A DNA stretch of 38,977 bases from Paraglomus occultum (GCA_910592205.1 CAJVPJ010000159.1:1-38977), one strand, 5' to 3'; counted from the stretch's first letter, positions 20,706 through 34,054 are shown. Program-made: numbers and translations. Notes: generated from the sequence alone by a model not told the origin.

Positions 20706-23700
20706 ATGAGCTTCGACATTACATTAAACTCCGAGGAGAAGATCGTATATGGAATATTGTTCAGGAAAGCCGATGAAGAGAAAAAAGGTTTTATTACCGG
20801 AAGTAATGCTGTTAAATTATTTTCAAAGTCTTGGTTACCGCAGAATGTGTTGGGTGAGGTAGGTGAGGTGGGAAGGTCGTGGAGGGTGTGAGCTTTGGTC
20901 TTGGTGTTGGTATATGGTCGGGTTGGTTATGGTAAGGAGAATAGCTGAGATCTGTTGAGGCGATGAGTTTATAAAATTACACGCAATAGTGACAATTATG
21001 TACATATATCAAAAAGGCGCCATATCAAGGTTCAATGTTCTTTAGTAATTTATTGGACCATTGACTTTTCAAATATTTAAAAACTTTATATTAACACATT
21101 GTTAAACGGTCTGGCAATTACAATCATTGTATTAGCCATTCTTCCAGCCCTCTCGCTCACAAATCTGCTTATAACTTTGATATTTTAGATATGGCAGATT
21201 GTAGATTCGAGTAATAAAGGAGTTCTTACAAAGGAGACATTTAGTGCCGCTCTCAGACTCATCGCTCAAGCACAGAATGGGGGCAAGCCGGACGTTTCCC
21301 TCGTCAGCAAAGGTAATAATTGAACAGATAAAGAATAAGCGCACGCATATTGGACATTGATTCTCCAATATTACTAATGTTGATGATGACTAATGTAGAT
21401 GATGACTAATGTATCATAAATCTCATATTAATCAAAGCGTTAATGATCTAAATATTTCAGAGGCTCCATTACCTCGTTTTGATGGCGTTTATATTGTCTC
21501 AGAAGCAAGAAGAAAGAAATACAAAAACGTGTTCGATCAATGTGATGCTAAAGATGGCTTATTAGGAGGTGATACCCAAATTTGAAAAATGAATATGGTA
21601 ATTCATGAATTTATATGTATATTTAAATTCTCTCTCTCTCTTCAACAAAAAAACAAAACGTTCTCGTTCCATATAGGTGATAAGGCAAAACTGTTATTTA
21701 CTAAATCAAAACTGCCAATAGATAAATTGGCCCAAATATGGAATTTGGTTGATACCAAGAATCGTGGTGAATTAGATGTGACTGAATTTATTATTGCAAT
21801 GTATTTCATCGAGGAGACAATGAATGGGACACTTACCACACTACCGCAGACGCTTTCACCCGAACTCTATGAATCAGCATCCGGTGGAACGCCATACGAG
21901 CCGAACAATATATTAAGCACATCTTCGCCACTTCTTGTTCGCCAACAAACAGGTTCATCCACCTCCTCCACCTCACCACCACCACCATTAGTTGCCCAAC
22001 ACACTGGGCAGGGCATTAGTCAACAAATAAATTTTTTGCCAGCAAGAGCATCTTCCTCAGACATATTTGACACACTCGTGGATGATGCTTGGGATGTTAG
22101 TCCTGAAGATAGAACGAAATACTTTGCATTGTTCGAGCAATTGGATAAAGAGGGAAGAGGATATATTACAGGAGAGCAAGCAGCCACGTTTTTCTTAAAC
22201 TCGAAATTACCACAGGATGATTTGGCTCAGATATGGGATCTAGCCGATATTGGACATCAAGGGAAATTGGACAGATATACATTTGCCGTAGCCATGTACT
22301 TGATCCTTAAGCGACGGACAGGAAACGCATTGCCTTTGACTTTACCGCAGACTCTTATTCCACCATCGATGCGAAGAGCTAAACCAAATTCTGGCCCAAC
22401 GCCCGCGCAGATAGGGATTCCTCCATTATACATACCTCCTGCCGCTGATAATCAACGTTCGAGCGATTTCGATTTGTTAATGTCATCACCGACATCACCT
22501 AGATATTCGGTTGGCGGCATATCCGCTCGTCCACCAGAAAATGATATAATCAGCTCGCATGATCTTCCTGCTCAAGTAAATATAGCTGCCGGTGAAGTTG
22601 GTAAACTGCAGCAACAAATATCCCTTATGGAAGGGAACACAATTGATATGAAAAAAAAACAAGAAACATTCGAGTCGACTCTATCATCTCTCCAAAAGCA
22701 GAAGCAGGAACTGTCGGTAAGACTAACGCAAGTTCGAACTTTACACGACGCGGAACTGAAATCGCTACAAGAGGTAGAGAACAATTATCGAAAAGAACTT
22801 GTTGCGTTGGAACAGGTTAGAAGTGAATTAAACCAAGCAGAGAGAGTATTCGCAACATTGCAAGCCGAAAGAGACGGATTAGCCAATGGAATTGCTAAAA
22901 ATCGAGACGAAATACAGGAATTGAGAAAGCGGATTAGAATCACGGAAGAGAATACGAATAATATCAAACTTGAGATTGAAAAATTAAAGAAGGAGGAAGG
23001 ACAGCAAAAAGGGGTACTTGCTATTAATAAGAAGCAGTTATCCACTTTGGAAACGAAGCGAATCGAAGCTCTTAAGACCCAATCATCTCTGCAGGATGGT
23101 GTCACTCAATCAAGTGTTGTATCTACACCTGTCTCTGAAATACAGTCACCATTTCCATCTTCATCTGTGTCAAAGCCTGATTTTGATGAATTTGTTGACG
23201 CGCCGAGCAATCGATCCTCCCTAACTCACAGTCAGAAAGGATCGAGTTCTTCCTTTCCAGAGATTGAGCCTAGAAGAGCGATGAGCGTCGGAGAGAGCGT
23301 TAATCTAGAGGAAGACGCGTTTCGAATTAAGGGGATAGTAGATGACAATAATACCAATAGCACTCTTAAGCAAGAGGGCGCACTCGAGAAACCAGCATCC
23401 ATAGCAACTTCAAAGCCAAGCGAGTTTGAGTCTGTATTTGGAGATCCTTTTGCCCCGAAAGATAAGGAAAGCTCCGTTACCGCGACTAATGCGTTCGAGA
23501 CTTCAGTTTTCACGGCTTCGCCATTCGAAACTGGAAATTCGGACCCTATGACGCAATTGCAGAAGAATACTGATAATATTCAAAGTGTCTCCAAGACTGA
23601 AGACAAAATCAAAGAACCGACTGATCAACCCACCTCTCAACTCAAGTCCCAAGAGGTACCAGCTGATCCATTCGCCCAATTCACGCTTACACCATCACTT

Positions 23701-24963
23701 AATAAATCCAACATTAATGCTGCGTTTGGTCCTGCATTCTTTGAGGGCGATAAAGATAATGATCAAGGTACACTTACGCCTGATGCATTTGCTACCGAGT
23801 TTCCGTCATTACAAGATTTCGAATCTGGAAATTTCGGATTCGAGGACAATTTTACTATTGAGGGTAATGCGGTGAAGGAGGGCGAAAAGGACGTGAAAGA
23901 GGAGAACAAAAAGGAGGACAAGAAGGAAGAAGGAGTGGTTTGGGAAAGCAATTCAGAGGTTATTGGCGACAACAAAGAAACGGCGAATAATATGACAAAG
24001 GAAGAAAGCCTTTCGGATCAAGGAACAACGTCTGCAACGTCTGATGGAGTAAAACAAGAGATAGCTAGCGGTGACGTGAAACAAGAATCTACAGTAACCA
24101 TTCCAGACTCGATATTTTCCGATTCGGAAATACCGAGTGTCACTAACATCGCGGATAATATCATAAACACGTCCACACCATCTTCAGAGCCGTTTGCGTT
24201 TTCTCTGCCTCCTATTACACCTGAAACGTCTACAATAGATGCCAAGCCAATGGCTTCTACTGCTTCAGAATCTGTTCTGCCCTCCGCAACGACGAAAACG
24301 CCAAGTGCGATTTCCTCACAAGCCGTTTCCAACGTCGATTTTGATTCCGTGTTTGAAGACTTGTCAGCAGCACCGGTTGGACCCCCCGTACCAATTGATT
24401 TCGATGCCACATTTGATGAGAGTGAATTCGACAGAGAAGTTAGTTTTACTTTTGATGAAGGTGACGTTAAAAACTCTAGCAGTGAGGGCAAGGGTGTACC
24501 TCCCTCTGCGACCTCTGCCGCATCAAATAAAACCTCTCCACTTGCTTTTGATCCTTTTGACCCTTCACATATTGCTTCATTGCCTGGCGGGCCTTCACTC
24601 ACAAATACATTCGACACCAAAACATCTCGTTCGAATTTGGATGAAGCATTTGGTGGGACATCTCCATTTGCTGTCAAGAAAGATGATATCACGTTTGGAT
24701 TTGATGATGCATTCGCTGAGTTGACAAACAGTGCTGCAAATGGTACAAACGGCGCAGACAAGAATAGTGCAATCGTGAAAGAGAGCGAGGCTGATAAACA
24801 AACTAAAACGGGAAATCCTCCATCAAAAAGTAACGAAGATGAAGATACGGCTGATGTAAAGAAATTACGAGATATGGGGTTCTCCAGAGAGGCTGCAGTT
24901 AAGGCTCTGGAAAAATTTAATTATAATTTTGACATGGCAGTAGACTTTCTGGTTGGTAATTGA
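20706..24963 (+). CDS. EDE1: Eps15/Ede1-type endocytic scaffold with three EH domains and UBA (four exons)
   Basis: Exons 20706-20858, 21189-21312, 21461-21568 and 21677-24963 join cleanly (phases 0, 1, 1) to give 1223 residues. The protein is an early-arriving scaffold of clathrin-mediated endocytosis at the plasma membrane. EH1 (~8-85) spans exons 1-2, EH2 (~100-190) spans exons 3-4, and EH3 (~265-345) lies in exon 4. Each keeps the NPF-pocket tryptophan: EIWQIVD, QIWNLVD and QIWDLAD. A Gln/Glu/Lys-rich coiled coil follows (~440-610), expected to drive oligomerisation. Next is a long disordered acidic region with DPF motifs (DPFAPKD, DPFAQF, DPFDPS) of the kind that bind AP-2. The C-terminal UBA (~1184-1223) has MGFSREAAVKALEKF. 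This order matches yeast Ede1 and animal Eps15 except for the UIM/UBA end. The ATG at 20706 directly precedes EH1. Confidence 0.95.
21376..21411. repeat. Short tandem repeat within EDE1 intron 2
   Basis: Two tandem copies of a unit of about 16 bases (gatgatgactaatgta) lie in the intron between exons 2 and 3. It has no obvious function. Confidence 0.6.
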
Positions 24964-25585
24964 TAGGAAGTGTGTTATAATCAGGAAAAGTATTATCGAA
25001 GAATGTATTGAAAGAATAGTTTGTATTGTTAGGAAAGAGAAAACAGTTGCAGTAGTAACACAATCATATTATAACTCAATTTCAAAAACTTTCTTTCTTT
25101 TTATTGTTTTCATGTACACGCATTTAATATTTGGTTTAGAGTGTTTCTTCAAAGTTTGCAATGTATTAAATCACAACTAAGTCACTTCAACTTATCAGCG
25201 ATGTTGTAACGAATGAGATTGGTTGTAATACTGTGATGCCTCTGCGGAGGCGGTTGTTATATAGTCAAACTACAAGCTTCGTGTTATGTGACACTGTTAG
25301 CCATAAGCATCATCATCATAGTACATATGGTTTTTTATTTTGTCGACAAACTTATGGTTTCGCTACTATAACATCCCTGTAATTCGTTGATATCACACCT
25401 GATCCGTTCTCGAGAATGTGAGAAAAAGCAAATCATAAACGTGGGAATGTTGAATATATGAGGCGCTTTGTTTGGGAAGCTTTGCATTGTTATATTATCA
25501 TCTAGCGTTCTGGTCAGACTTCAACACGTGATACAAAGTAATAATAAAAAGTTTATTATTTTGATGCCTTATCAGAAAAGAAGCG
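24964..25585. other. Intergenic between EDE1 and PEX14
   Basis: The two genes are head-to-tail here. This stretch carries the EDE1 3' UTR and the PEX14 promoter. No other feature is supported. Confidence 0.5.
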
Positions 25586-27104
25586 ATGAACGAATCTGCT
25601 GAAAAAGATGGTGTAAAGAATGGATCAAATGAATCTGCTGTCACGAATAACCAAGCAGATGATAAAACCAATGACGTTACAAAAGCAGAGGACAATCGAA
25701 CGCAGGGCGATAATACATCACTGCCCGACCAAAAGACTCAAGTGACATCGTCTGCACCGGATGAGAATAATAGTACAAAGGATTCAATTGATACTATCCT
25801 GGGACAGCCCAAACTATCGCCAGAAGACAGACAACGGAAGCATCGAGAATTAATAGAAAAGCAAAAAGAAGCTAGACAACGGGCTGAAGCTCTTAGAACT
25901 CCATTAGACAAAGTGATGAGACCGTCGCCTGAACCTCAGATAAAATCTAACGAATCGAATGGCAATACAGACAGCACTACGACAACATCAATAAGTAAAG
26001 CTGCTACAATCCCGGTCGTTAACGCCTCTGTTCCACAGATACGTCCCCAGCAACCGAGAGAACAACTGATCCAGGCAGGACTTGTTATTCTAAATAGTCC
26101 AGATGTGCAAAATATGCCAATGTCGAGGAAAATAAAGACTTTGAAAGCGAACGGGTTGACTGATGAAGAGATTGAAACTGCTGTAGGGAGAGTCGAGAAA
26201 GAGGTTTGTTGAATGGAGCGTGGGGTGAGAGATGGGAAGAGTAAGAGGATAATGGTTTGATCAACCTATTGTTCCACTAATTTCATAGAACGCAGCTACA
26301 AGAGTGCCACCAGTTCCTCCTCGTACATACACCATGCTCCAACAACAACAGCAACGTCAACAACAACAACAGCAGCAGCAGCAACACCCTAATCAGTTAC
26401 AAGCAATACCCAGAACTGCTCTATGGAAGAGACTTGTGATTGTTTTGTTCATCACTGGTTCGTTCGCGTCTGGGCTAGCATACTTTGTTAAGGTGCGCCT
26501 AAAATACTTTATATGTGCCGAATTTATGTTTTTGTTAAAATCGAACATTGTTTCGTATATGAACACGTTTACTATCTTCTTCTTTTAGAAATATGTGGTC
26601 CCATCAATGACAAGTATACTTTCAGCCAGACAAAAACTCTACGCACATCAACTAGATTTATTTACAAAACTCAATTCCAAACTTACTTCTATATCGTCGC
26701 CAATATCACTAAACTCGAGCAAACATACACTCTCAATTTCATCTCCGAGTCCTTTGAGCTTAACACCTGTTTCAACAAATCTCACTTCGATCACGTCTAT
26801 TCTTTCATCCTATCACACGTACGCTGCCTCTCTCGACGGAATAGACGATCTTCATGCTTCATTAACAGCATTTGCAAAATATGTATCCTTAAACCTATAC
26901 TCGTATACTCCATATGGTGATAGAGACAGAGATGCTCCAGTTATGAAGGTAAAAGATGAGATTAGAAGTTTAAAAGGAATGCTGATCAACATAAAAAACT
27001 TCCCCAGAGTGCCTCTTGGGCGCGGAGGAGGACCCGGTTGGAGTGCAGTTAATGATCGTGGAGATGTAAACGAGATGAGCAAAGAGGAAACAAGCGAAAG
27101 TTAA
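25586..27104 (+). CDS. PEX14: Peroxisomal docking protein Pex14 (three exons)
   Basis: Exons 25586-26203, 26289-26492 and 26589-27104 all join in phase 0, giving 445 residues. Pex14 is a peroxisomal membrane protein that docks the Pex5 import receptor together with Pex13. The conserved Pex14 N-domain lies at ~158-203: REQLIQAGLVILNSP, MSRKIKTLKANGLTDEEIE. Exon 2 encodes PPVPPRT, a PxxPxR motif suited to the Pex13 SH3 domain, then a poly-Gln tract, then a hydrophobic membrane segment (~252-272, VIVLFITGSFASGLAYFV). Exon 3 supplies a coiled-coil-like domain rich in Leu, Thr and Ser. The N-domain is preceded by a ~157-residue hydrophilic extension, longer than in many fungi. The ATG at 25586 is the first in frame after an upstream out-of-frame ATG. 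Confidence 0.92.
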
Positions 27105-28956
27105 AAAGCAAGGATGATAAAATGATGTAATTGTTTGATGTAATTGTTCAATCGAAAATGTGCGCATGAATGTAATCTCTTTTGCGAGTTAGAGACTTTT
27201 CTTTTTTTTTTATTTACTGCAACATTCCAAGTTTTGTCGTTATATATTTGGACAAACTTATAATATTTCTTGTTCACGCGTTTTAGTATTGGAGCATTTC
27301 GAATTCCAAGTTTTGTATTATTCAAAACGTTGTAGAAATATGAGCAATCACACCAACAAAATGGGCAGAAAAATTCGAACCGCTATTACAAAACGTGGCT
27401 ATGGCTTGCAGTATATAAACTTGGTGCTGTTAATCACTGAGAATGCTAGATTGAACGAACGAAATAGATTGATTGTAACGCGATACCTGACAGAAAATGC
27501 CCTGATAATTTTACTCATAGGGCGCGATTAGAGACACAAGTGTAAACGGACGCCCTATCACTATCTACTAGCGTACAAATGGAAGTTAGTTCATTCGCAA
27601 CATGGTTGCCCATGATAACATGTTTTGATATATAAATATTATTTATTTATATGTATTGTGTTTATAACGAAAATTCCGCAGAGCGAACGGTATATGCATA
27701 ACCATCAATAATTTATTATTCTTATGATGGAAACGGCACAACGGATATAGCGAGTTTGATTCAGTAAGCTTTAATAAACCAACGTAATAATTTATCGGAC
27801 TTCTAATAGAGACAATTATTTAAACATTAATGATTTTAGACAAATTTCTTAATATTCCCCAAATCTGTTATTTCGGTGGAATCGGGTTTGAGCACATGTC
27901 CCAGTTACTCTTTGTCCAGAGGTACAACGCATTGTAGTAGTATCTCACAATCCTGTGATCCTTGTCACCGAAGATCTCTCGTTCTAACGCTAAGCCTAAA
28001 CAGATACGCTAATCCTAACCGTAGGACAGGCAACATATTAACTTCGTTGCGAAATGCGCAATATTCCCGGGTATTAAATTTGCCGCAGAATTAGCATATT
28101 ACAGAATATGCGCGTGATTAAATGCTTTTCTAGAAATGTTAAGTGGAAAACTGGTACTTTGTCGGTTATGTAACCACATTCACCAATACATCTTTCTTTT
28201 TATAGTTAGCCAAACCTCTCCTATAAAAAAGTTGTTCTATAGCGGAACTCGATTTTTTACACAACATTTTTTTTGCGAGTCACGCGCAGTTATCGCACCT
28301 CGAGTGTCATTTTCTTGTAAACATTACACAGTTAAAATATTTTTCGCTAGATTTTATTACTAAATGCAATTTTAATTTATATTTAAACGAAAGAGTTATG
28401 CACATGTCCGTGAATGATATCTAAGCCCATACTAATGAATATCGAATGCTTTCACACGTGGCGCGGAATTACCGGTGCGGTGGTCAGGTCGTTGAGATGA
28501 AACGGCTTTCTATTGTTTATGTGTTGACCTTTGTGTCAACGAGAACGATTTAAATTTGGTCAACCATTTCCATAAAAGTTGATGCTCAAATGGTAAAAGG
28601 GGGGGGCACGCTGAATTGTCTGGTTTTTTTTTCATTACATTTTCGGAAAATTGGGGGTCGAGAAAAGGCAATATTAAATTTAAATGATTGACGGTTGAAA
28701 TTACGATTGAGTCATCTGACACAACATCAAAACAAATATTCCATGGTCACGTCACATGATGTTTGTAGGATCTTTGAAACTGGTACAAAACAAGTTTTTT
28801 CTTTACAATTTATTTATGTCCGCAAACCAGTAGTAATGTAAACTTCGTCACTTCACAACTCAAACAATATCTGCTTACTTTTAACCATTACACTCCCTCT
28901 GTCTTATAATTTATCTTACAATAATCCCCCTTTACCTCTCCCCCTAACTTTCAGAT
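27105..28956. other. Gene-free AT-rich region
   Basis: About 1.85 kb lie between PEX14 and the F-box gene. Short open frames (27289-27531, 27876-28094, 28136-28363) have no recognisable content. A G-run sits near 28599-28606. A pyrimidine stretch ending tttcag just before the next ATG could be a 5' UTR intron end. Confidence 0.45.
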
Positions 28957-30223
28957 ATGCTCCCTCGTTACAATAGATTTGAATCACTTCCCGCGGAAGT
29001 CGCTGAGTCCATAGTTCAATGGGTTGTGGCCGAATATGATAGCCATTCGTGTGAATTCTATATCCAGGGGCCTCGTAAGCGCAGATTGATGCGAATGTCC
29101 CTCACATGTAAGATATTGGCTGGAATATCTTTGCGGTTGCTATGGGAAACTATTTTTGATGGAGATTTCAAGCTGGAAATCTTCAAGAGTTTGTTAAAAT
29201 CCTTGCCTCCCAACGTTAAGCAGAACTTGGGTATTCATGAATTGCTTCCCGAAAACCCGTATGTCCCGTATAGCGAGTACGTAAGGTCTGTCTCATTGGA
29301 GAAGTTATTTTATTACATTGAAGAGTGGCTCGAACAAGCCCCTCAAAGCTCGTCCATCACGAATACACCTGATACGCAAAGACGAATTGTTTGTGCAATA
29401 TTTAAACAGTTCAAGATTAATGGGAGACCACTTGAAAAACTTCGTTCGGTTGGCTTCCATGAAAATCCGAATTACTGCGTTATCCTAGACCCGTACTATT
29501 TGAGTTGGATTGCACAAATAAATATCTTGGTTATCAGAGGCTCATACGATATTACTCCTCTCGTGAGTAGATTAGCGGAAAGATGTACAACTATTGTAAG
29601 TATGCGTGGCTACAAGCGTTCTAATGGGTCAATTGGAAAACTGATTATATACTCAATCATTTCACACTTCATATCATTGCGCGTCAATTCAGTCCAAGAT
29701 CGTTTTCAGCTTTTATTATTTCGGTCAGACTCCCTTTACTAGAAGCATGAGCTCAGCCCTGAAATTGATACAAGCCCAAACAAAACTCCAATCTCTCATC
29801 TGGAATGGTATTCACGGAAAGCAAAGAATTGACGGGAATCCGGATTCCGATGAGGATGTTGTCGAGAATGTGGAGATCGGAGAAGATAGTGACATTCTCG
29901 GCAACGATCCAACGGAAATACTCTCTGTTCTACCTGCTCACGCTCGTACCCTTACTTATCTTCGGATGGCGAATATGGATTTTAAAAAAGTACAATCGTT
30001 GGAAGATTTAGCAGCTTGTCGTAACTTGGAAACTATTGCTTTTATACACTGTAAAAATATTACCGAAGAAGCTATTCAACCAATGATGGATCAAACTTTT
30101 GCCAAATTAAAACTGGTTGAATTGTCCTATTGTACAAATTTCGATGCAATGGAGAAATTCGCGCAGATGCGCGGAGTCCTTCATAAAAAATGGAATAGAG
30201 ATATAATGACCCTATGGACATAG
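28957..30223 (+). CDS. F-box-like leucine-rich-repeat protein (two exons)
   Basis: Exons 28957-29595 and 29729-30223 are joined in phase 0 (donor GTAAGT, acceptor GTCAG), giving 377 residues. The N-terminus FESLPAEVAESIVQWV followed by RRLMRMSLTCKILAGISLRLLWETIF has the F-box shape: LPxEv..I, then a C-K...a...LW core. F-box proteins recruit substrates to SCF ubiquitin ligases through Skp1. The C-terminal exon has leucine-rich-repeat-like strands (LTYLRMANMDF, NLETIAFIHCKNITEEAI, KLKLVELSYCTNF), a probable substrate surface, and an acidic insert (DSDEDVVENVEIGEDSD). Large F-box-like families are typical of glomeromycete genomes, so a specific substrate cannot be guessed. I chose the acceptor at 29728 because the nearer CTAG at 29742 breaks the frame. 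Confidence 0.72.
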
Positions 30224-31011
30224 GATGAAGAGGATTTGTCGCCCTCTAATATACATAACTCTAGAAGTGTTCCAAGTATTGTGATATTCGGTTTTTTAGA
30301 TGTTTAATCAACTCCTTAGGAACGCAAGTTTTTTTGCTATTGCATAGCATAGATTCATTTTTGTGAGGTTGTATTTATGGTTTTTCTTCATGTAAAAATA
30401 TCCATGCATATATATAAATACATAAATATATAAATATACAAATAAATATTGTTAATATCGTGTTTTATTAGTTATCGTTTACCGCAATCTGTGCATATGA
30501 TTTGTTTCTTCGAATTATTGATTCTCAGAAGAAGCGTGTTGAGTTACTGTGACTTTTTATCGGGCTTGGCTATCTTACTCACGTATATTACACAGAATGA
30601 AACTATCTCGGCTCACGTCTAGTATCCCATCTACAATTAAGATCACGATAGGTCACCAAAGACACATAATCTCGTTCCGCTCATGGTAAAGCTTTGGTTG
30701 TATTTATATTCATAGGAATTATAACCAAACTTTGATACATCGGTAAATTCATATAAGATAGCCCCCAAACGCTCATTTGCTTCTTCGTGACTGACATCAG
30801 CAGTTCATGGTGTCAAAGTCGATATAAGATGCTAATTATAATAATGTCTATAAAATTAGTACATTATTCAAAGTAACGACCCGAATAAATCAAAAGTCTG
30901 TGTTGGAAGAGTCCCCCTTTCGTTACTTTTATTATCCAAATGTGATAAAAATTAAAGACTACAATGTTGAACAATAAAAATCGCTTGTCTCCACAAGATC
31001 TCCCATTATCT
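30224..31011. other. Convergent intergenic region, 3' ends of F-box and RPL29
   Basis: Both neighbours end here. An AT-rich run (atatataaatacataaat) near 30409-30445 may belong to polyadenylation signals. No gene is seen. Confidence 0.45.
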
Positions 31012-31525
31012 CTATTTGGCTTCTGCAGCCTTAGCAGCTCGTTTAGCTTTCAGAGCAGCAACGGTACCCTATAACCAGAAAATGATCCAGTTATTATACA
31101 CGTAAAATTACGACAATACTTTTCGATATTAACCTCACCTTCTTTGCAAAGCGTTGATTACGAAGAAATTTGGGATCAACCTAGTGCAAAACGAAAATTG
31201 TTAGACGGTTTTCATGCTTATATTCCAAGCAACATTTAGGTGGAGCAGGTTGTCGACGGCATACCCCTTTGAGAGATGGATATCGGTAACTCTTTGGTTT
31301 TTTAATACCATTACGATGAGCCTTGCGATCTATCGTTCAATGCAATCATAAAATGAGTTTTCTCCACAAATAATAGATAATCTGGATTTTTAAAAATTGC
31401 ACTTACTTTGATTGTGATTTGTATGGTTCTTGCTCTTGGCTAACGATTGATCAATGAAAGAAAAAAATCATTAACTTGCAATTTTTCTAAGGAAAAAGAT
31501 AGTAGAATAAATATATCGTACCCAT
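31012..31525 (-). CDS. RPL29: 60S ribosomal protein eL29 (five exons)
   Basis: Reading the minus strand by splice sites gives exons 31525-31522, 31439-31407, 31329-31265, 31180-31139 and 31068-31012. Together they are 201 bases, encoding 66 residues. The protein begins MAKSKNHTNHNQNRKAHRNG, continues IKKPKSYRYPSLKGVDPKF, and ends in a basic Ala/Lys tail (KAKRAAKAAEAK). That is the eukaryote-specific large-subunit protein eL29 over its full length. The first exon is only ATGG, followed by a GTACGA donor; exon 2 starts CC after a TTAG acceptor and completes the Ala codon. The remaining introns use GTAAGT, GTATGC and GTGAGG donors with TAG acceptors. The exact family match across all four joins makes the model strong. 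The protein sits on the 60S surface. Intron density is very high for so short a gene. Confidence 0.93.
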
Positions 31526-32675
31526 TGCGCTCGAAAGTTCTATTCGATAAGTACAGCGTAGTATATAATGAAGGGAAAGGCGGGTTTAGTCGATAACTTG
31601 ATATTTGAAATATTTACGTTATGACATTTGGGCATCAAACAGAGCCGTGTCTCGATGTGGAATGCATTTTAAAGTTGTAAATGGACCTCCTGATATTGTA
31701 TCTATTGCCCGACATACCTTTTCAAGATTGCAACGAAATACTAAGTGTCAAGCCTGCACGAAAAATTTTATTTTATCCCACTACGCAAAGTCACATGTCT
31801 ACATCGATGATTGCAATTGGCGAAAAATATTACTATAGCATTTTCAGAGAAAATTTTTCTCTCAAACAGTTTTAACAGTAAAGACACTGGACTTTAAGGC
31901 GGGTGGCAAAACGTTCAAACCATCTCGAGTGTTTTATTATGACGTCTTCCGGACAATAAAGTCAAATTAACAGATTACCAAAAACTATTCAATGCAAGAG
32001 TTATGTTTATTGGTATTTTGTAGGAACAATTGAGGTATTCAACTATCGCACGTATCAGTCGACAATCACTCCCGAAATGCTTTGTCCTTATGCTAGTCTT
32101 CTATCTGACTCGTTCGCCTGCTTAAAGAAGGAGAAGAAGAAGAAGAAGAAGAAGAAAAATCGTTAGGTTCCAATCGATTAATAGAACTACCGTCTTTGTT
32201 CAGAAACAAAGAAATCAGTTGAATTATTATCTCATTCATGAGTCGAAATGAGCTGGGTTAAAGCATGTATCTCATCATCTACTCGGTGCTGTCAAACGAG
32301 GCTTGTCAAGCAGAGAACTCACCCTTTTTGCTATCGGTGAGAGGGAAAAAATTGCAGCTGATGCCGGGAATGATAGGAGATCACATTCCTCCGCAGTGTA
32401 ACCGTCCGCGCACAGTATTCGGCTACAATGACAAGTATTTAATATCGCTTTCCCATGACCTTACCTTCCATAATAATAAATGTAGCAGTCAAATAGTAAT
32501 CTGTCTTGAAGACATCCCGTGACAATATTCCCAGGAGCGTAAACTTAAATATATCTCCGCCTCTCTTCGCATAACGACAGCTCGCATAATTATTGTACCT
32601 ACATTCCGTCCTGTCTGCACGGAGCATCAATAACAATTATTTGATAATAAAGTTCCGAACCAAAAAACTCTCGGT
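31526..32675. promoter_or_regulatory. Shared upstream region of RPL29 and the poly-Gln coiled-coil gene
   Basis: The two genes diverge from this 1.15 kb, so both promoters are here. It includes a (GAA/AAG)n microsatellite near 32127-32157. No specific transcription factor site can be named, and the short open frames are not convincing. Confidence 0.45.
32127..32157. repeat. (AAG)n microsatellite
   Basis: A run of agaagg followed by about nine gaa/aag units in the intergenic region upstream of the coiled-coil gene. It is non-coding. Confidence 0.75.
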
Positions 32676-34006
32676 ATGAGTGCGGACGACTCCACTGACC
32701 GTGGCCGGAGCACAAGAGCACTGTCGCCTACAAATTATACAACGGCCTCGGAGAATACGAGGGATTTTTTGACAGGACGTAACAATGAAAGTGAAAGCGA
32801 GCATCAATCAGCTTTATTGTCTAATGACGTGCAATCGCATGATAAAGTTAATAAGCGAAATAAGAGCTTTAGTAACCCCGATGATGAAAAGAAGGCTCTC
32901 AAAAAACAAATCAAACAATTGCAGGGAACAATCGCTTCAAAAGAAGTTAACATTAATAAACTCATGTCTTTGAATACCGAACTCGAAAAATACAACGCTA
33001 GCTTGCGCAAACGAGTAGATTCGCTCGAAAAGCATGCAGACACGCTCGAGAAGCAAGTAGAAACTCTCGCGAAACAGAAAGAACAGTTTAAGGAAGAAGC
33101 ATCTAGGTATCAATCGGCTCTCGGCGATGCAACTAGTCACGTCTTCAAAGAAGATGATCCCAATAACCCAATATTTTTGAAACGCCATATACAAGCATTA
33201 GAAAAGAAGCTTGACAACATTGCCAGGACAAAAGGCGCAACGATAACCATTGAACCTTCCAAGGAGTCAACAAAGTTAGTTAATAGATATTTGCATCCTT
33301 ACAAAATACAAGAGGGCGACGTAGACAAGGTATTGCTTAAAGCCGCTTTACAACGAATGATTATTGAGGAGATTTTAAAAAAGACAGCTGTCGCACAAAA
33401 AAAAGAAACATCCACGCTCGAATTTGGCATAGCTCAGACAACCGAAACTCTTTGTTCCATGATTGCTCAATTCATTTCTGATAACAAGATAAGCGATAAT
33501 ATTGCAGATTTGGTCCCAGATAAAATTCGACAACAAACATACAGTCTGCTCGGAACCCATGCGTTTACCGATGCGAACCATCCATTCATCAAAAAGAACT
33601 CGGAGGAAATGTTACGCGTTCTCGATAGATATCGTACAAACAAAAAAGACGAACAAGAAAAGCTCTCACAGACAAATGAGATGATCCGTACTTTGATTCG
33701 TGTGCTGTATTTCCGTCCAAAGGTGTTCGCAAATGCGAAAATCGAATTCGCCGAGTCTGGTGTCGAATTCGACGACGCTCTTATGAGAGGAGCTCAATTA
33801 GACGAGGATGATGCAGAGGAGAGCGCGCTAGTGGCGCTATGCTCCTTGCCTATGGTGTATAAGGAACAGAAAAAGGAGGGAAACATAATTTATGGTAAAG
33901 CAAAAGTGTCGTTGCGAAAGGAAAATGATGAGAGGTTTGAGCTGAAAGCAGACGATGAGGTGGAAGAGGTGGATAGTGATGATCATGAAGAAGAAAAAGA
34001 ACAACT

Positions 34007-34054
<48 letters not shown>

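Noticed and set aside
22572-24761. Minus-strand open frames under EDE1, including a 247-codon one at 24018-24761
   Set aside because: They lie wholly inside the EDE1 coding exon, have Ser/Val-rich mirror composition and show no domain.
29742-29745. CTAG acceptor directly before the second F-box exon
   Set aside because: Splicing there puts exon 2 out of frame and gives an early stop. The CAG at 29726-29728 keeps the leucine-rich frame open.
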